Below are positions 46,191-56,315 of a stretch of DNA of 64,000 nt, piece by piece. Positions within the stretch are counted from its first letter, which is position 1, and every line of letters begins with the position of its first letter. The notes below the pieces were generated by a model, which did not search any database, was not told where the DNA came from, and saw nothing but the letters and a program-made list of their open reading frames with translations. The translations under genes were made by a program, and so were the position numbers. Source of the stretch: Acinetobacter sp. WCHA55 (lineage in GTDB: Bacteria > Pseudomonadota > Gammaproteobacteria > Pseudomonadales > Moraxellaceae); NCBI RefSeq assembly GCF_002165305.2, contig NZ_CP032286.1, positions 1,860,001-1,924,000 on the forward strand, written 5' to 3'.

Positions 46191-46886
46191 ATGACACCGA
46201 CCACCATTCAAACCCATACAACCAACACAGAGCATGAAGCTTCAAAAAAACATGCACCAGTGCTTGCACGTAGTGTTGGTCGAAAAGCAACGATCACAAA
46301 AGATGAACTGTTTCAAGCTGCTTTAAATTTGATTGGTCCTGAAAAAAGTATTGCATCCCTAAGCTTGCGCGAAGTCGCACGTGAAGCAGGCATTGCGCCA
46401 AATAGTTTTTATCGTCATTTTAAAGATACCGATGAACTGGCTATCGAGTTAATTGAACGTGCAGGTGTTGTGCTACGTCAAATTTTGCATGAAGCACGTA
46501 TTAAGGCTATTCGCCAAGAAAGTATTATTCGTAGCTCAGTCGAAGTTTTTATTGAGCAACTGGATGCGGATGACGGCAACTTAAGCCTGCTATTACGCGA
46601 AGCATATACAGGTTCAGCATCTTATAAAAATGCGGTCGAAAGACAATTGAATTATTTCCAGCAAGAACTTAAAGACGATTTAATTCGTTTAGAACGCTTA
46701 AATAATAGCAAACTCTTCCATCCTGAATTAGTATCCATGGCAATCACCCAATTGGTTTTCAATATGGGTGCCAAAGTGATTGATATGCCAAGTGTAGAAC
46801 GTAAAAAAATGGCTGAACAAACCATGATCATGATTCGCATGATTTTGGAAGGTTCACGTCATTTGGATGAAGCGATGATTCGCTAA
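46191..46886 (+). CDS. fabR: FabR-type TetR-family repressor of unsaturated fatty acid synthesis
   Basis: This 231-residue regulator matches E. coli FabR at GRKATITKDELFQAALNLIG, SLSLREVAREAGIAPNSFYR (the helix-turn-helix), IIRSSVEVFIEQL, LLLREAYTGS and ITQLVFNMGAK. FabR senses acyl-CoA or acyl-ACP and represses fabA/fabB. Here its likely target is the divergent desaturase operon. The N-terminal 40 residues are a Thr/His-rich tail. The start at 46191 (MTPTTIQTH) is taken as the ATG. Confidence 0.92.
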   Translation: MTPTTIQTHTTNTEHEASKKHAPVLARSVGRKATITKDELFQAALNLIGPEKSIASLSLREVAREAGIAPNSFYRHFKDTDELAIELIERAGVVLRQILHEARIKAIRQESIIRSSVEVFIEQLDADDGNLSLLLREAYTGSASYKNAVERQLNYFQQELKDDLIRLERLNNSKLFHPELVSMAITQLVFNMGAKVIDMPSVERKKMAEQTMIMIRMILEGSRHLDEAMIR

Positions 46887-46924
46887 TCTGCGATTACACC
46901 CAACAAATTCACTGAAATATCTTA

Positions 46925-47740
46925 TTATTTGTTTCGCTGTTGTTTTTCAATGAGCTGTTGCACAAATTCAGCAGTTTGCTTCGGTTGTTCTAGCGGAAAC
47001 ATATGCCCACCTTCAAGCACGCTATAGTCAATCGCATAGGTTTTTTTCATCCCTTGAGGTAAACCTTGCTTATAGAAATGGCTGTCTTTTGCAGTCAACA
47101 CATGTATCGGCATATCAGGTGCTTTGCGTGGGGTACGCCACCACCATGCAGGCACTGTCCTGAAGATCTCAGCTTCAGTATGTTTGGGAATGGTTAGCGT
47201 CACCCCATTTCGAGTCGGATCACTTTTTAAACCACAGGCTATAAAGTCCGCAAAACACTGTTCATCAAAGTCTTTAAAAATACGATTCGGTCTGAGCGCC
47301 TGACTGGCCTGCTCAATACTTTCCCAATGATCACGACGCTTTACGGTCACCGCAGCTGGGGTAAGTTTTTCTATGGACTTCGATCCCAGCTTTTGTAATG
47401 CTTCAAATAAAAAGGCCTTGGAACCAATCACAAACGGTGGGTCCATGATAATCACTTGAGAAAACAACTGAGGTTTTTTATAAGCCGCCATAAGTGTGAG
47501 TAACGAGCCAAAAGAATGCCCTAAACCAATCACTTGTTGCCGTGGAAACTGCTGCTCAATATCTAAAATAACTTGATCCACCAACGCTTCCCAACGGTAT
47601 TCCACAGGATACTGTGGATCTAGGCCAATCATCGGGATCGCTTTAACATCAAAATCTTTATTTAAAAACTGGAAGAATTTTTGATAGCTGCCCGAGGGAA
47701 TGCCATTTGCATGGGTAAAGTGTAAGGCTGGTTTGCTCAT
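46925..47740 (-). CDS. Alpha/beta-hydrolase fold protein
   Basis: The 271-residue protein has the nucleophile elbow GLGHSFGSLL (Ser near residue 95), the FTHANGIPSGSYQKFF oxyanion region and the late VLEGGHMFPLEQP motif with the catalytic His. The ATG at 47740 gives MSKPALHFTHANG. A substrate cannot be named. It is convergent with fabR, about 38 bases away. Confidence 0.88.
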   Translation of the reverse strand: MSKPALHFTHANGIPSGSYQKFFQFLNKDFDVKAIPMIGLDPQYPVEYRWEALVDQVILDIEQQFPRQQVIGLGHSFGSLLTLMAAYKKPQLFSQVIIMDPPFVIGSKAFLFEALQKLGSKSIEKLTPAAVTVKRRDHWESIEQASQALRPNRIFKDFDEQCFADFIACGLKSDPTRNGVTLTIPKHTEAEIFRTVPAWWWRTPRKAPDMPIHVLTAKDSHFYKQGLPQGMKKTYAIDYSVLEGGHMFPLEQPKQTAEFVQQLIEKQQRNK

Positions 47741-47877
47741 GTCATTCAAATCTATTTTTATAGCTTCTTTACCATAATCGTTTTTTAATTTAAACGAAAT
47801 GGCGCAGGATGAATTCTAAGTCATGGACTTTGATCACTTCGGCCACTTTTTAAAAATATTCCGTGATAGATCTGAGA

Positions 47878-48144
47878 TCACTTTGCAGAAACAGTTAGAC
47901 TTTGATTGCCTAAGAAAGTAGCGCCACAGTTGGTTTTGTCTCCGGCAATTACCACAGCACGCCCCAAGACTGTTGTACTGTGATCTGCTGCAATCGCAGA
48001 AACCACCATTCGACACTTTGGACAAAAATGCTTCATTCCATTTAAATGCACAGCAATACCATTGATCACAAAACTGTTTTCACACTCAGTGACGATACCA
48101 CCATGTGTTGTTTTTGAACCCATTGTTACTAGAGCTTTAGACAT
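47878..48144 (-). CDS. PAAR-domain protein (type VI secretion spike tip), orphan
   Basis: The 88-residue protein is a bare PAAR domain: MSKALVTMGSKTTHGGIVTE, then HLNGMKHFCPKC, and KTNCGATFLGNQSLTVSAK. The CPKC and other Cys/His residues fit the zinc site at the spike tip. PAAR proteins cap VgrG and carry toxic effectors. No VgrG, effector or immunity gene is visible within several kb on either side. Confidence 0.88.
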   Translation of the reverse strand: MSKALVTMGSKTTHGGIVTECENSFVINGIAVHLNGMKHFCPKCRMVVSAIAADHSTTVLGRAVVIAGDKTNCGATFLGNQSLTVSAK

Positions 48145-48263
48145 AATTTATTGTTCGAAACATTAGAGTTTTAATGGCAAAAATTCTAGCATAAGCAAGC
48201 GCTTAAAATTTCAATGGATTACTTTTCAAATACAACTTAGACGTCGTTTTTTAAGGATTCATG

Positions 48264-48289
48264 AAAAAAAGCACCCGAAGGTGCTTTTC
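48264..48289 (-). terminator. Intrinsic terminator after rapA
   Basis: The stem AAAAGCACC/GGTGCTTTT has a CGAA loop. Read leftward it ends in T residues and follows the rapA stop by 16 bases. Confidence 0.85.
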
Positions 48290-48304
48290 ATACAGCAATT
48301 CCAA

Positions 48305-51142
48305 TTATGGTTTAACCACAACCATCACTTGAATTGCTTCTGGTGTCACTGATAGGCCATCGAGCAAACCAAGACCCTCTTTTTGCAGTTTTTGTAGACG
48401 TGAAATTTCATCTTCACGAATACTCGGATTAAACTGCTTTAAGTAAGTCAGGCGGTCAATTTCGTATTGCCACTTACTGCCGTAGACTTCTTTCGCTTGT
48501 TGCACGAAGTTCGGTAAAGCCGAACGCGCAAGCTCTAATGCTTGCACATAACGCTGTTCAATCACTTCACGGCGTGCTTTCACGACTTGACGACAGCTAT
48601 TACCATCCAAATGATGCAAATACGGTTTTAAAATTTCAGGCGCAATTTTCTGCGACAGATCTTGACCCTTTTCACTCAGCAAAACACGAACCAACTGCTG
48701 CGGTAAACTTGAAGGCAAATTCAGTGCTTTTGGTGCAACTACATCGACCTTAAACCACACTTCCAACAACACCGAACCTTGTGGTAAAGCTGCTGATTTC
48801 AACACTGCAACGTTGGTACTACCAAAACCTTGGGTGTTGATCATTTCCATCACACTTTCAGTAAATGGATGCTCAAGAGTTAAATACTGAGCATCTTCAC
48901 GTATCTGAGCTTGATCACGGTAGAAGGTTGCCGTCATGCCTTCTTCATCCAAGGTTAAACCTTGAACTTGCATTTGATCAGTTGGCTTAATGATGACTGT
49001 GCCGTTGCTTTGCTCGTCAAAATCAATGTTTGTCGACGCCATAAAGCGTTTCATAAACATTGGCAAAGTGGTGTTGTCATCATAAGACTCAAGCGCTTGT
49101 ACAATTTCTTGCGCCACAATTGGACGACAAGAGTTGTATTCAAGCAAACGGTCACGACCTGATTGTAACTCTGCTTCTAAGGCTTCACGTTGTACACTAA
49201 CTGCTTCGAGTAAGTCATCAAACTGCTGACCTTTGTCTGCCAGTAAACAATCTTTCAATTCAACAATAAAGTTTTCTTGTAAAGTTTGCGCAGTTGGCGA
49301 GATATTACTGAAAATATTTAATGCTTCGTTATACCAACGGAACATACGTTCTTGTGCTGTTCCAATTAGATACGGCACATGAATTTGAATCCGGTTTTCT
49401 TGACCAATACGGTCTAAACGGCCAATACGTTGTTCAAGTACATCTGGGTTTGCAGGTAAGTCAAATAAAATCAAATCTGATGCAAACTGGAAGTTACGAC
49501 CTTCAGAACCAATTTCAGAGCACAGTAGAATTTGTGCACCATAAGATTCTTCAGCAAAGTAAGCTGACGCTTGGTCACGCTCAAGTAAACTCATACCTTC
49601 ATGGAACATGGCAGTACGAATACCCGCATGTAAGCGGAGAACATTTTCAAGTGCTTCAACCACGGGACCACTACGTGCAATGAGCAACACTTTTTTGTGT
49701 TTTAAGTCTGTCCGTAGTTTTTCCATGAGCCACATAACGCGCGGGTCAGCTTCCATCCACGCACCATCAAGCTGTGCTTCTTCTGGCCACATTTGTTCAC
49801 GCAATTTACCATCTTTAGACCAGTTTTCTGGTGCAGGCAAAGGTGCAGGCTGACAGTCACGGCCTGGGAAGCCTTGAATGGCTTCACGGGTATTACGGAA
49901 CAAAATACGCCCTGTACCATGACGGTCTAAAAGCTCATGAATGGCACGGAAGCGTTGTTCGGGTGCATCTTCAATGCGATGTCCTAGCAAACCTTCTAAT
50001 GCAGCTAAATGCCCTTCTTCAAGTGGCATATCTGACATCAGTACTTCAGCAATTTTTGCAGTTTGTTGATACTGGGTTTCTTCATCCAAGAAACGATCCA
50101 GCGAACTAAAACGCTGTGGGTCAAGTAAACGTAAACGCGCAAAGTGACTTTCTACACCCAACTGTTCTGGGGTTGCCGTTAATAATAAAACACCCGGCGT
50201 TTTTTCTGCTAACTCTTCTATCAAGTCGTAGCGGTCATTACCACCGTCTTCTTCATTCCACATCAAGTGATGTGCTTCATCGACCACCAACAGATCGAAA
50301 CCAGCTTCTAGGGCTTGTTCACGCAAGTCATCATGGTCAATCATTAAATCAATTGACGCAATAATGCATTGTTCAGTCAGGAATGGATTCAGTTCAGGGT
50401 CATGTTCTTTGATTGAAGCTGTACGGGTTAAATCAAATAATGAGAAGTTCAAATTGAAACGACGACGCATTTCAATCATCCACTGATATTGCAGTGAATC
50501 TGGTACCAAAATCAGGATACGTTCTGAACGACCTGTTTTAAGCTGTTGATGGATGATCAATCCAGCTTCAATGGTTTTACCTAAACCAACTTCATCGGCT
50601 AAAAGGACACGGGGTGCAAAACGCTGACCTACTTCGTGTGCAATATACAGCTGATGAGGAATCAAACCGACACGTGAACCGACCATGCCGCGCAGTGGGC
50701 TCGACTTCATATTGGCTTGCATTAACATCGCTTCAATACGTAAGTCGTACCATTCTTTATAGTCAATCTGACTTGCCAATAAGCGATCAAGCGGTTTAGA
50801 CAACTGAATTTGAGCACCAATGCGAGTCTCATTCAGTGATTTACGCTCTTCCGTGCCATCTTCTAAACGACGTACAACGTTATAACGCACCACACCATGA
50901 CGGTCTTCATGTGATTCAACCGTCCACTTGGTACCTTCTTGATCTTGTAATTCATCGTTCACGTTAAAAATGATACGTGATAAAGGTGCATTATTCCGTG
51001 CATAAACACGTGTTTCATCACTTTTAGGGAATAAGATGCTGACAGATCGCTCATCTACATCAATAAGAACTCCTAAACCTAGTTCCGTTTCAGTATCTGA
51101 TAACCAACGTTGACCAATAGCAAACTGCTGCAATTTTTCCAC
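48305..51142 (-). CDS. rapA: RNA polymerase-associated ATPase RapA (HepA)
   Basis: This full-size 945-residue Swi2/Snf2-type protein has an N-terminal Tudor-like RNA polymerase-binding region, Walker A (LADEVGLGKTIEAGL, about residues 178-192), the DEAH box (VVDEAHHLMW near residue 285), helicase motif VI (EQRIGRLDRIGQ) and the RapA-specific C-terminal domain. It recycles RNA polymerase during multiple-round transcription. It stands alone and has a normal terminator. Confidence 0.96.
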   Translation of the reverse strand: MEKLQQFAIGQRWLSDTETELGLGVLIDVDERSVSILFPKSDETRVYARNNAPLSRIIFNVNDELQDQEGTKWTVESHEDRHGVVRYNVVRRLEDGTEERKSLNETRIGAQIQLSKPLDRLLASQIDYKEWYDLRIEAMLMQANMKSSPLRGMVGSRVGLIPHQLYIAHEVGQRFAPRVLLADEVGLGKTIEAGLIIHQQLKTGRSERILILVPDSLQYQWMIEMRRRFNLNFSLFDLTRTASIKEHDPELNPFLTEQCIIASIDLMIDHDDLREQALEAGFDLLVVDEAHHLMWNEEDGGNDRYDLIEELAEKTPGVLLLTATPEQLGVESHFARLRLLDPQRFSSLDRFLDEETQYQQTAKIAEVLMSDMPLEEGHLAALEGLLGHRIEDAPEQRFRAIHELLDRHGTGRILFRNTREAIQGFPGRDCQPAPLPAPENWSKDGKLREQMWPEEAQLDGAWMEADPRVMWLMEKLRTDLKHKKVLLIARSGPVVEALENVLRLHAGIRTAMFHEGMSLLERDQASAYFAEESYGAQILLCSEIGSEGRNFQFASDLILFDLPANPDVLEQRIGRLDRIGQENRIQIHVPYLIGTAQERMFRWYNEALNIFSNISPTAQTLQENFIVELKDCLLADKGQQFDDLLEAVSVQREALEAELQSGRDRLLEYNSCRPIVAQEIVQALESYDDNTTLPMFMKRFMASTNIDFDEQSNGTVIIKPTDQMQVQGLTLDEEGMTATFYRDQAQIREDAQYLTLEHPFTESVMEMINTQGFGSTNVAVLKSAALPQGSVLLEVWFKVDVVAPKALNLPSSLPQQLVRVLLSEKGQDLSQKIAPEILKPYLHHLDGNSCRQVVKARREVIEQRYVQALELARSALPNFVQQAKEVYGSKWQYEIDRLTYLKQFNPSIREDEISRLQKLQKEGLGLLDGLSVTPEAIQVMVVVKP

Positions 51143-51278
51143 CTTTATCTACAAGTTAGGACTGCAAATTTAATGCTCAAACATTGTTTGATATTTGAGC
51201 AAAATTATACACCTTTAAGCAATATATTTTGACATAAAGCTCACTAAAAAAGTGAGCAAATTTGATGATTCCACGTAC

Positions 51279-51923
51279 TTAAAATGGTACTGGACAAACA
51301 AATTCGATACGTTCATCGGTTTGGGGATGATGAAAACTCAAACGCTCTGCATGTAAACACAAACGTGGCATCAAATTTTGCAGGTCAGGTACAGCATAGA
51401 GCGTATCTCCCACGATAGGATGACCTAAAAACTGCATATGTACACGAAGTTGATGCGAACGTCCTGTAATGGGGGTGAGCGCCACACGAGTCACGGGCTG
51501 ACCCTGTATCTCAAAGTGTTCAATGGCTTTCCACTCTGTCACAGCGGGCTTGTTATGACTAGGCTCTGCAATATGTAACGGTGGACGGGATGAATCATAA
51601 ATCACAGGCACATCAACGGTGCCCTGACCCTCTAAATGGCCAGCCACAATCGCTTGATACGTTTTATCGGTTTGGCGTTCTTGAAACTGACGAGAAATAG
51701 ATTTTTGTCCCCAACGACTGAGAGCAAAAACCAAGATACCTGAGGTATCGCGATCAAGGCGGTGGATCAGTAGGGTTTTCGGTTCTAGTTTGACTAAACG
51801 ATTGATCATACAATCTTGTAAGTCTTCTGTCTTCCCTGGAACGGTGAGTATACCTGCAGGCTTATGGATGACCATGAAGTCTTCATCTCGATGAATCAGG
51901 TGTTCGGTTAGAAAATTACTCAA
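51279..51923 (-). CDS. rluA: RluA-family pseudouridine synthase
   Basis: This protein of about 214 residues has the RluA catalytic motif LIHRLDRDTSGILVFALSRW (Asp near residue 60), plus PITGRSHQLRVHMQFLGHPI and the C-terminal LCLHAERLSF. RluA makes pseudouridine in 23S rRNA and some tRNAs. No ATG is available before the conserved start region. The TTG at 51923 gives a family-like length, while a TTG at 51989 would add 22 residues. The start is therefore uncertain. Confidence 0.88.
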   Translation of the reverse strand: MSNFLTEHLIHRDEDFMVIHKPAGILTVPGKTEDLQDCMINRLVKLEPKTLLIHRLDRDTSGILVFALSRWGQKSISRQFQERQTDKTYQAIVAGHLEGQGTVDVPVIYDSSRPPLHIAEPSHNKPAVTEWKAIEHFEIQGQPVTRVALTPITGRSHQLRVHMQFLGHPIVGDTLYAVPDLQNLMPRLCLHAERLSFHHPQTDERIEFVCPVPF

Positions 51924-52097
51924 GGTTCCATTCCAAGCTGATCGCGAAAACAAGCGGGCAATAATAAAAAGCTTAAGCCAGAAATACAATGCAAAAATCG
52001 TTTTTTTTAATCATGAACCGATATTGATTGCATTATTTAACGTCAAATGCCTGATCACTGTCTGTATCGATAAACGAGACATAAAGATATCACGATA

Positions 52098-53225
52098 TTA
52101 TGACAGCCGATTTCTAAATAACCATGCAGCTAAGGGCAAGGTAATCAGTGCCAAAATCAGCATCGGTACAAAGTCCCATTTCACTTGCGCAAAACTCGCA
52201 CCTTCCAAATATACTCGTTGTACCAAGTCAATGCCAAAGCGTAGCGGGTTGGCATAAGTCAGCCAATTCAACACATTTGGCATATTTTGAACTGGCGTTA
52301 ACAGACCTGATAAAAGCGTCAAAGGCATAATCAGAAAAAAAGTATACAGCATGGCTTGTTGCATATTCAGTGCAATCGCCGAAATAGACAACCCAACACC
52401 AACGACTGCAATATTAAATGCAAACAATCCAAAATAAATCAGCAACAATGAACCATTCATCGGGATCTGAAACCAAAACAGGATGATCGCTAAAATAATC
52501 GAAGACTGAATCACACCAATCAGTATAGGTGGAATTGCCTTACCAATCATAATCTGCGTCGGTGTGTAAGGCGTCACCAAGAGCTGATCAAACGTTCCCT
52601 GCTCCCGCTCCCGCGCCACAGATAACGCGGAAAGTAAAAGCGTCTGCATCATACTTAATGTTGCAATCAAAGATGGCATCATGCCCCATCTGGACTCTAA
52701 ATTTGGGTTATACCATGTGCGTGATTGAACGGTAACTGAGGACGTTGAACCCAACCGCTCTTGGTTGACCTGAGTGACTATACTGCTGATATAAGAGCCA
52801 GCCATGCCTGCTGTAGACGAATTCCGACCATCCAAGACCACTTGGATTGCCGAGGATTCATTCTTATTGAGCTTATCCTCAAAATCTGCGGGAAACGTAA
52901 TCACTGCAAGTGCTGAACGGTCATTGATAACCTGTTGAATCTGAGCGGTATTCTGCAAATCTGCTGTGCGTTTAAATACACCCGAACCATCCAAATGCGA
53001 TAGTATTTGCTGCGAAGCCTGACTGTGACTTTGGTCCAGCACAGCATAATCTACATGATTGACATCATAACTGGCAGCATAACCAAATAGCAGAGCTTGC
53101 AGAAATATAGGAATAATCAATGTTATCCGATTGGCAGGATCAACCAAAATAGTCAAAAATTCTTTTTTGGTCAGCACCACAAGATAATGAAACCAGCGCT
53201 GAAATGTTGCCATGAGTTGTTGCAT
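52098..53225 (-). CDS. ABC-2 type transporter permease (YbhR-like)
   Basis: The 375-residue membrane protein has an N-terminal segment (TKKEFLTILVDPANRITLII), a large periplasmic loop, and five C-terminal segments with the family motif ERGTFDQLLVTPYTPTQIMIGK and PLTLLSGLLTPVQNMPNVLN. It is the last gene of the exporter operon, 7 bases after its sister permease, and forms a heterodimer with it in analogy to YbhS-YbhR. Confidence 0.9.
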   Translation of the reverse strand: MQQLMATFQRWFHYLVVLTKKEFLTILVDPANRITLIIPIFLQALLFGYAASYDVNHVDYAVLDQSHSQASQQILSHLDGSGVFKRTADLQNTAQIQQVINDRSALAVITFPADFEDKLNKNESSAIQVVLDGRNSSTAGMAGSYISSIVTQVNQERLGSTSSVTVQSRTWYNPNLESRWGMMPSLIATLSMMQTLLLSALSVAREREQGTFDQLLVTPYTPTQIMIGKAIPPILIGVIQSSIILAIILFWFQIPMNGSLLLIYFGLFAFNIAVVGVGLSISAIALNMQQAMLYTFFLIMPLTLLSGLLTPVQNMPNVLNWLTYANPLRFGIDLVQRVYLEGASFAQVKWDFVPMLILALITLPLAAWLFRNRLS

Positions 53226-53232
53226 GATGTTC

Positions 53233-54363
53233 TTACCTCAGACGCTTTTTCAATGTATGCGCTGTAATTACAGTGAGCACGACAATATAAATCAACAAAA
53301 TGCCACATTCTTTGAGCCATAAAGACCAGTCATCTCCGCCTAAAAATAAGGTTTTGATCAAGGTCATATAATGTGTTGCAGGCAATACATTGCTAATGAT
53401 CTGCACCACTAAAGGCAGATTTCGTGTATCAAACACAAAACCTGACAGCATCATGGCAGGCATGAAACTCGCTAAAAGTGCCATTTGACTGGCTTGGAAC
53501 TGACTTTTCGATACCCCTGAAATCATTAACCCTAGTAATAAAGACACCATTAAATATAAAAATGATGCACTGATCACCGATAAAAGTGATGCGCGAATAG
53601 GAACTTCAAATAAGTAATATGCCGCCAACAGACAGACCACTATATCGACCATACCAATCACGATATAAGGGGCTAACTTGGATAAAACAATTTCCAACGG
53701 GCGAATGGGCGTTACAAACATTGCTTCTAAAGTGCCACGTTCTCGCTCACGTGCAATCAGTAACCCCGTTAAAAATGCACCGACCAAAGTCAAAATCAAT
53801 ACAATCAAACCAGGCACTAAAAACCAGGTACTATTGCCCGACTCATTGAACCACATGCGCTGATCTACACTGATTACACCTGCAGTTGAACTGCTGTTGG
53901 TACGGTCAGCTTGTATTGAACTCGCCATATTTAAGGCACTGGCAATATAGCCCTGTAGTGAAGACGCTATACTGGTGGAACGACCATTATTGATAATCTG
54001 CACCGTGGCAGAACCATTGGCATATTGCGCTGCAAAATCACTGGGCAAATTGAGAATGGCATCAATATCATCATTCCCCATTGCTGCTTGCGCTTGTGCA
54101 AAACTTGGATAATGGATCACCGTGATATATTTCGAGCCGTTTAAACCACTGAGGACTTGGCTACTTTGTGGTGTCGGATTTTGATCGACCACACCGACAC
54201 GACCATTGGTCAAGTCAAAAGACAGGCCGTATCCAAAAAGCAATATCAAAATAATGGGTAAAATAAAACCGATCGCCATGCTACTTTTATCACGCAATAA
54301 CTGCTTCGTCTCCTTGCGTGTCAGTGCAATGAGCCTTGTCCAAAATGCTGAGCGATGAATCAT
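53233..54363 (-). CDS. ABC-2 type transporter permease (YbhS-like)
   Basis: The 376-residue protein starts MIHRSAFWTRLIALTRKETK after a GAGGAG site. Like its sister it has ALTRKETKQLLRDKSSMAIG, a periplasmic loop and the motif ERERGTLEAMFVTPIRPLEI, then PAMMLSGFVFDTRNLPLVVQ. It starts 25 bases after the ATPase gene. With the ATPase and the HlyD-type protein it forms a drug exporter of the YbhGFSR kind. Confidence 0.9.
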   Translation of the reverse strand: MIHRSAFWTRLIALTRKETKQLLRDKSSMAIGFILPIILILLFGYGLSFDLTNGRVGVVDQNPTPQSSQVLSGLNGSKYITVIHYPSFAQAQAAMGNDDIDAILNLPSDFAAQYANGSATVQIINNGRSTSIASSLQGYIASALNMASSIQADRTNSSSTAGVISVDQRMWFNESGNSTWFLVPGLIVLILTLVGAFLTGLLIARERERGTLEAMFVTPIRPLEIVLSKLAPYIVIGMVDIVVCLLAAYYLFEVPIRASLLSVISASFLYLMVSLLLGLMISGVSKSQFQASQMALLASFMPAMMLSGFVFDTRNLPLVVQIISNVLPATHYMTLIKTLFLGGDDWSLWLKECGILLIYIVVLTVITAHTLKKRLR

Positions 54364-54388
54364 ACAGCTCTCCTCATTTGATCTCGTC

Positions 54389-56311
54389 TCATACGCTCGC
54401 CTCTTTTGCTTGCTGATTCGCACGAGATTGCTCCACAATGGCAATAAAAGCACTGTTCATATCATTGACACCTTCACCATGCACCATACTTCGGATGTCT
54501 TTGGGTGTACCAAGTGCCAACATTTTCCCTGCATCCTGAATCGCGATACGATCGCAATATTCTGCTTCTTCCATAAAATGTGTGGTGATAATAATAGTAA
54601 TGCCTTGATTGGCGAGCTCACCAATGGTGTACCAGAACGCACGTCGCGCCAATGGGTCGATACCACTGGTAGGTTCATCTAAAAACACAATTTCAGGCTG
54701 ATGTAACAGTGCTGCTGCCATCGACAAACGTTGCTTAAAGCCATTGGGTAAATCACCACTTTTAGCATGTGGCTTGAGTTCAAACTGATGTAATGCCTGA
54801 TCAATTTGTTGCTTTAGATGTTTGCCTGATAATCCATACGCACCGCCAAAAAACTTTAAGTTATCCAAAACACTTAAGTTGCCATATAGGGCGAATTTCT
54901 GAGATACATAACCAATTTTGGCTCTCGCTTGTGCACGTGCTGTACGCAGATTCATCCCCGCTACTTCGAGTACACCACTACTGGCAGGAAGCAGACCACA
55001 CAGCATACGAAACGTCGTGGTTTTGCCTGCACCATTTGGCCCGAGCAATCCGAAAATTTCCCCGCGTGATACATTAAACGAAGTGCTGGCCACGGCGGTA
55101 AAATCACCAAATGTACGCACGAGATCCTGAACCACAATGACAGGTGCTTCTGCGTTACTATCTAAATCTGCGTTGCTGTCTAAACGCACTTTCGTATTCG
55201 GGACTTTTTCAGCATTGATCGGCTTGGTCTGAACGATGTTCGCATTAATGCTTTGAGCATTACTTTGGGCATAGCTTTGAACATTGCTTTGATCTGTGTT
55301 TAATCCTGTTATCGCCAGTTCGTTATTCTCAGCCGCACCTGAGTCTACGGTGTTTTTTTCTACATGCTTTGCTTCATGCAAAAGCAACATAAATGCATCT
55401 TCAAGTTCTGCTGCTCTCGCTTCTGCAACAACACCTTGTGGCAGTTGATCAGGCGGAAGAATCGGATGTTCAGTTCGGGTAATAAAACGTACCACATCGC
55501 CTTTAGGCACTGCATCTGCAATGTATTTGTGATTATCCAGTAAATGTGCTTGTAACACCCTCGCCTTCATCCCTTGACTCGGTTTCACTTGCCATGTTTG
55601 ACCTTTGGCATAGTCTGTCAGTGCTTCAGGTGAACCCTGTTTGAGGACTTGCCCCTCCAACATGACATACACATCATGACAACGTTCCGCTTCATCCATA
55701 TACGCTGTGCTGATAATGACACTCAAGTTCTCATCTTTCACTAACTGTTCAATGATGATCCACAAATCACGGCGTGATAGCGGGTCAACCCCAACACTGG
55801 GTTCATCGAGCAGTAATAACTCTGGTGAACGAACTAAAGTACAAGCCAAGCCCAACTTTTGCTTCATCCCTCCAGATAACTTCCCCGCAGGTCGCTCTGA
55901 AAATCGTGCTAAATCGGTAATTTTAAGCAAGCGATCAAAGCGTTCTTTACGTACATCCGCAGGTACACCATGTAGGTCGGCATATAAATCTAAATTTTCT
56001 TGAATGCTTAAATCTTCATATAAACCAAATTTCTGAGGCATATAGCTGATACGATCTTGTACAGACTGAGGGTCTTTGGCCACATCAATCCCAAGAACTT
56101 CCAAGCTTCCAGCAGTAGGCTCATACAAACCTGCAATCAATCTCAGCAATGTGGTTTTCCCCGCGCCATCAGGCCCAACCAAAGCAGCCAATTGTCCTGC
56201 CTTGATTTGCATATTCAGTCCTTGCAGCGCATACACATCTTCAGCGCCTTTTTGCTCAGCTTTGAAAACTTGCTTTAAATCCTGAGCGATCATCACGCAA
56301 TCTGAAGACAT
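54389..56311 (-). CDS. ABC transporter ATPase with two nucleotide-binding domains (YbhF-like) and a long linker
   Basis: This protein has 640 residues. The first ATPase domain has Walker A GPDGAGKTTLLRL, signature LSGGMKQKLG and Walker B LLLLDEPSVGVDP. The second has GPNGAGKTTTFRM, the variant signature LPNGFKQRLSMA and VFLDEPTSGIDP. Between them lies a linker of about 70 residues rich in Asn, Gln and Ser with internal repeats (SNVQSYAQSNAQS, DSNADLDSNAE), absent in E. coli YbhF (about 578 residues). The start is the ATG four bases after the HlyD stop. Confidence 0.92.
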   Translation of the reverse strand: MSSDCVMIAQDLKQVFKAEQKGAEDVYALQGLNMQIKAGQLAALVGPDGAGKTTLLRLIAGLYEPTAGSLEVLGIDVAKDPQSVQDRISYMPQKFGLYEDLSIQENLDLYADLHGVPADVRKERFDRLLKITDLARFSERPAGKLSGGMKQKLGLACTLVRSPELLLLDEPSVGVDPLSRRDLWIIIEQLVKDENLSVIISTAYMDEAERCHDVYVMLEGQVLKQGSPEALTDYAKGQTWQVKPSQGMKARVLQAHLLDNHKYIADAVPKGDVVRFITRTEHPILPPDQLPQGVVAEARAAELEDAFMLLLHEAKHVEKNTVDSGAAENNELAITGLNTDQSNVQSYAQSNAQSINANIVQTKPINAEKVPNTKVRLDSNADLDSNAEAPVIVVQDLVRTFGDFTAVASTSFNVSRGEIFGLLGPNGAGKTTTFRMLCGLLPASSGVLEVAGMNLRTARAQARAKIGYVSQKFALYGNLSVLDNLKFFGGAYGLSGKHLKQQIDQALHQFELKPHAKSGDLPNGFKQRLSMAAALLHQPEIVFLDEPTSGIDPLARRAFWYTIGELANQGITIIITTHFMEEAEYCDRIAIQDAGKMLALGTPKDIRSMVHGEGVNDMNSAFIAIVEQSRANQQAKEASV

Positions 56312-56315
56312 CGAC

